Origin: Saprospira grandis str. Lewin
GTDB taxonomy: Bacteria; Bacteroidota; Bacteroidia; Chitinophagales; Saprospiraceae
Length of the DNA stretch: 64,000 nucleotides
Assembly: GCF_000250635.1 (NCBI RefSeq)
Contig: NC_016940.1
Coordinates: 1,970,001 to 2,034,000, forward strand
Direction: 5' to 3'
Shown here in pieces: positions 63,148-64,000 of this stretch. The stretch's first letter is position 1. The number at the start of each line of letters is the position of its first letter. The position numbers and the translations under genes are program-made. Under the pieces are notes generated by a model. It saw nothing but the letters and a program-made list of their open reading frames with translations. It was not told the origin of the DNA and ran no database searches.

Positions 63148-63260
63148 GTTCATAACAAAAAGAAATAAAAGTTTTTGCGGGCAGGCTTGCGGCTTTTACT
63201 GGAAAAACTTAACTTTACCGTATACTCTATATTTTTACTTGGCTATAAATACAAAATGAG

Positions 63261-64000
63261 ATGGCAACTAAAAAAGATGCTAAGGCCCTAGAGGGCAAAA
63301 AAAAGGCCCTACAGGCCACATTAGATCGCTTGACTAAAACCTATGGAAAAGGGAGTGTCATGAAGTTGGGCGATGCCCCAATGGTAGAAGTAGAAGCTAT
63401 TCCTACAGGTTCTATTGGCTTGGATGTCGCTTTGGGCACCAATGGTTTTGCCAAAGGGCGTATTGTAGAGATTTATGGACCAGAATCTTCTGGTAAAACG
63501 ACTATTGCCATTCATGCTATTGCAGAATGTCAGAAGGCGGGCGGAATTGCTGCTTTTGTTGATGCAGAGCATGCTTTTGACCGCTATTATGCTGAAAAAT
63601 TGGGCGTAGATGTAGATGAGTTGGTTTTTGCTCAGCCTGATTATGGGGAGCAAGCCTTGGAAATTGCCGAGAACTTGATTCGCTCTGGCGCTATTGATAT
63701 TTTGGTGGTGGATTCTGTTGCTGCACTCGTTCCTCGCTCAGAGATTGAAGGCGATATGGGAGATTCTAAAATGGGTCTTCAAGCGCGTTTGATGTCTCAG
63801 GCCATGCGTAAATTGACTAGTGCCATCGGTAAAACGAACTGTTGCTGTATTTTCATCAACCAGTTGCGCGAGAAAATCGGAGTGATGTTCGGTAATCCAG
63901 AAACCACAACTGGGGGTAATGCCTTGAAGTTTTACGCTTCTCAGCGTTTGGATATTCGCCGCTCTGGTGCGGCCATTAAGGACCGTGAGGGGAATGTAGT
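63261..64000 (+). CDS. recA: Recombinase RecA, 3' end cut by window
   Basis: RecA forms filaments on single-stranded DNA and carries out homologous pairing. The visible 246 residues start [18 protein letters not shown] and include the Walker A motif GPESSGKTT (near 75), the acid EAC-like segment DAEHAF, Walker [13 protein letters not shown], the L1 loop [12 protein letters not shown] and L2 with [17 protein letters not shown]. The frame is still open at the edge. Nothing unusual is seen in the part shown. Confidence 0.97.
   Translation, partial: MATKKDAKALEGKKKALQATLDRLTKTYGKGSVMKLGDAPMVEVEAIPTGSIGLDVALGTNGFAKGRIVEIYGPESSGKTTIAIHAIAECQKAGGIAAFVDAEHAFDRYYAEKLGVDVDELVFAQPDYGEQALEIAENLIRSGAIDILVVDSVAALVPRSEIEGDMGDSKMGLQARLMSQAMRKLTSAIGKTNCCCIFINQLREKIGVMFGNPETTTGGNALKFYASQRLDIRRSGAAIKDREGNV

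Overview
This window looks like chromosomal DNA of a marine, gliding-type Bacteroidota, most likely the Saprospiraceae (Saprospira-like). Supporting signs are a carboxypeptidase-D-regulatory TonB receptor, a lectin-like protein with a type IX secretion (Por) C-terminal domain, an atpD-atpC pair apart from the other ATP synthase genes, weak ribosome binding sites, and promoters of the Bacteroidota type (TTG / TAnnTTTG). The genus is an inference from gene content and repeat style. Most genes are core housekeeping: surA, feoAB, asnS, ruvC, der, pfkA, atpDC, cydAB, a uvrD-like helicase, sucD, divIC/ftsB-like, coaE, hemD and recA (cut by the right edge), plus one CAU tRNA. No prophage, complete insertion sequence, CRISPR array or secondary-metabolite cluster was seen.

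Layout: 0-4.6 kb periplasmic foldases and ferrous iron uptake; 5-10.4 kb asnS, a FemAB-like transferase, small lipoprotein, NlpC/P60 hydrolase, FMN reductase and metallo-hydrolase; 10.4-11.7 kb a gene-free repeat island; 11.8-16.6 kb TonB receptor plus outer-surface lipoprotein; 17-20.4 kb a very large coiled-coil DUF4175-type membrane protein; 20.7-25.8 kb ybhN-like, ruvC, der, pfkA and a LOG-family protein; 26.2-30.1 kb a Cys-rich lipoprotein and an M1 peptidase; 30.1-36.4 kb repeat arrays and a duplicated small gene flanking a TPR-CHAT protease; 36.4-41.1 kb atpDC and cydAB; 42.7-45.9 kb a helicase-nuclease; 46-47 kb a second repeat island; 47-64 kb a symporter, ndpA, a HEAT-cyclophilin lipoprotein, gamma carbonic anhydrase, lectin, queD-like, sucD, FAH hydrolase, candidate small RNA, tRNA, HAD, prohibitin, coaE, hemD and recA.

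The most unusual content lies between the genes. I count 24 copies of a GC-rich structured repeat (core usually 112-137 bp) that I call family A. Each copy starts with GGGGC (the head) and ends with AGGCC or CAGCC (the tail). Four helices keep their pairing while their sequence changes between copies, including the closing helix (GGCCT/AGGCC in some copies, GGCTG/CAGCC in others). The copies alternate in orientation along the whole window with a single break (+-+--+-+-+-+-+-+-+-+-+-+), so gene blocks are bracketed by inverted pairs with heads facing inward, often 5-15 bp from a stop codon. This order does not follow gene direction and is not explained by ordinary terminators. Secondary repeats accompany it: a three-hairpin GGTTGAAACC module, a 129-130 bp MITE-like element, and three unrelated tandem arrays (42, 22 and 21 bp), each lying near a MITE copy.
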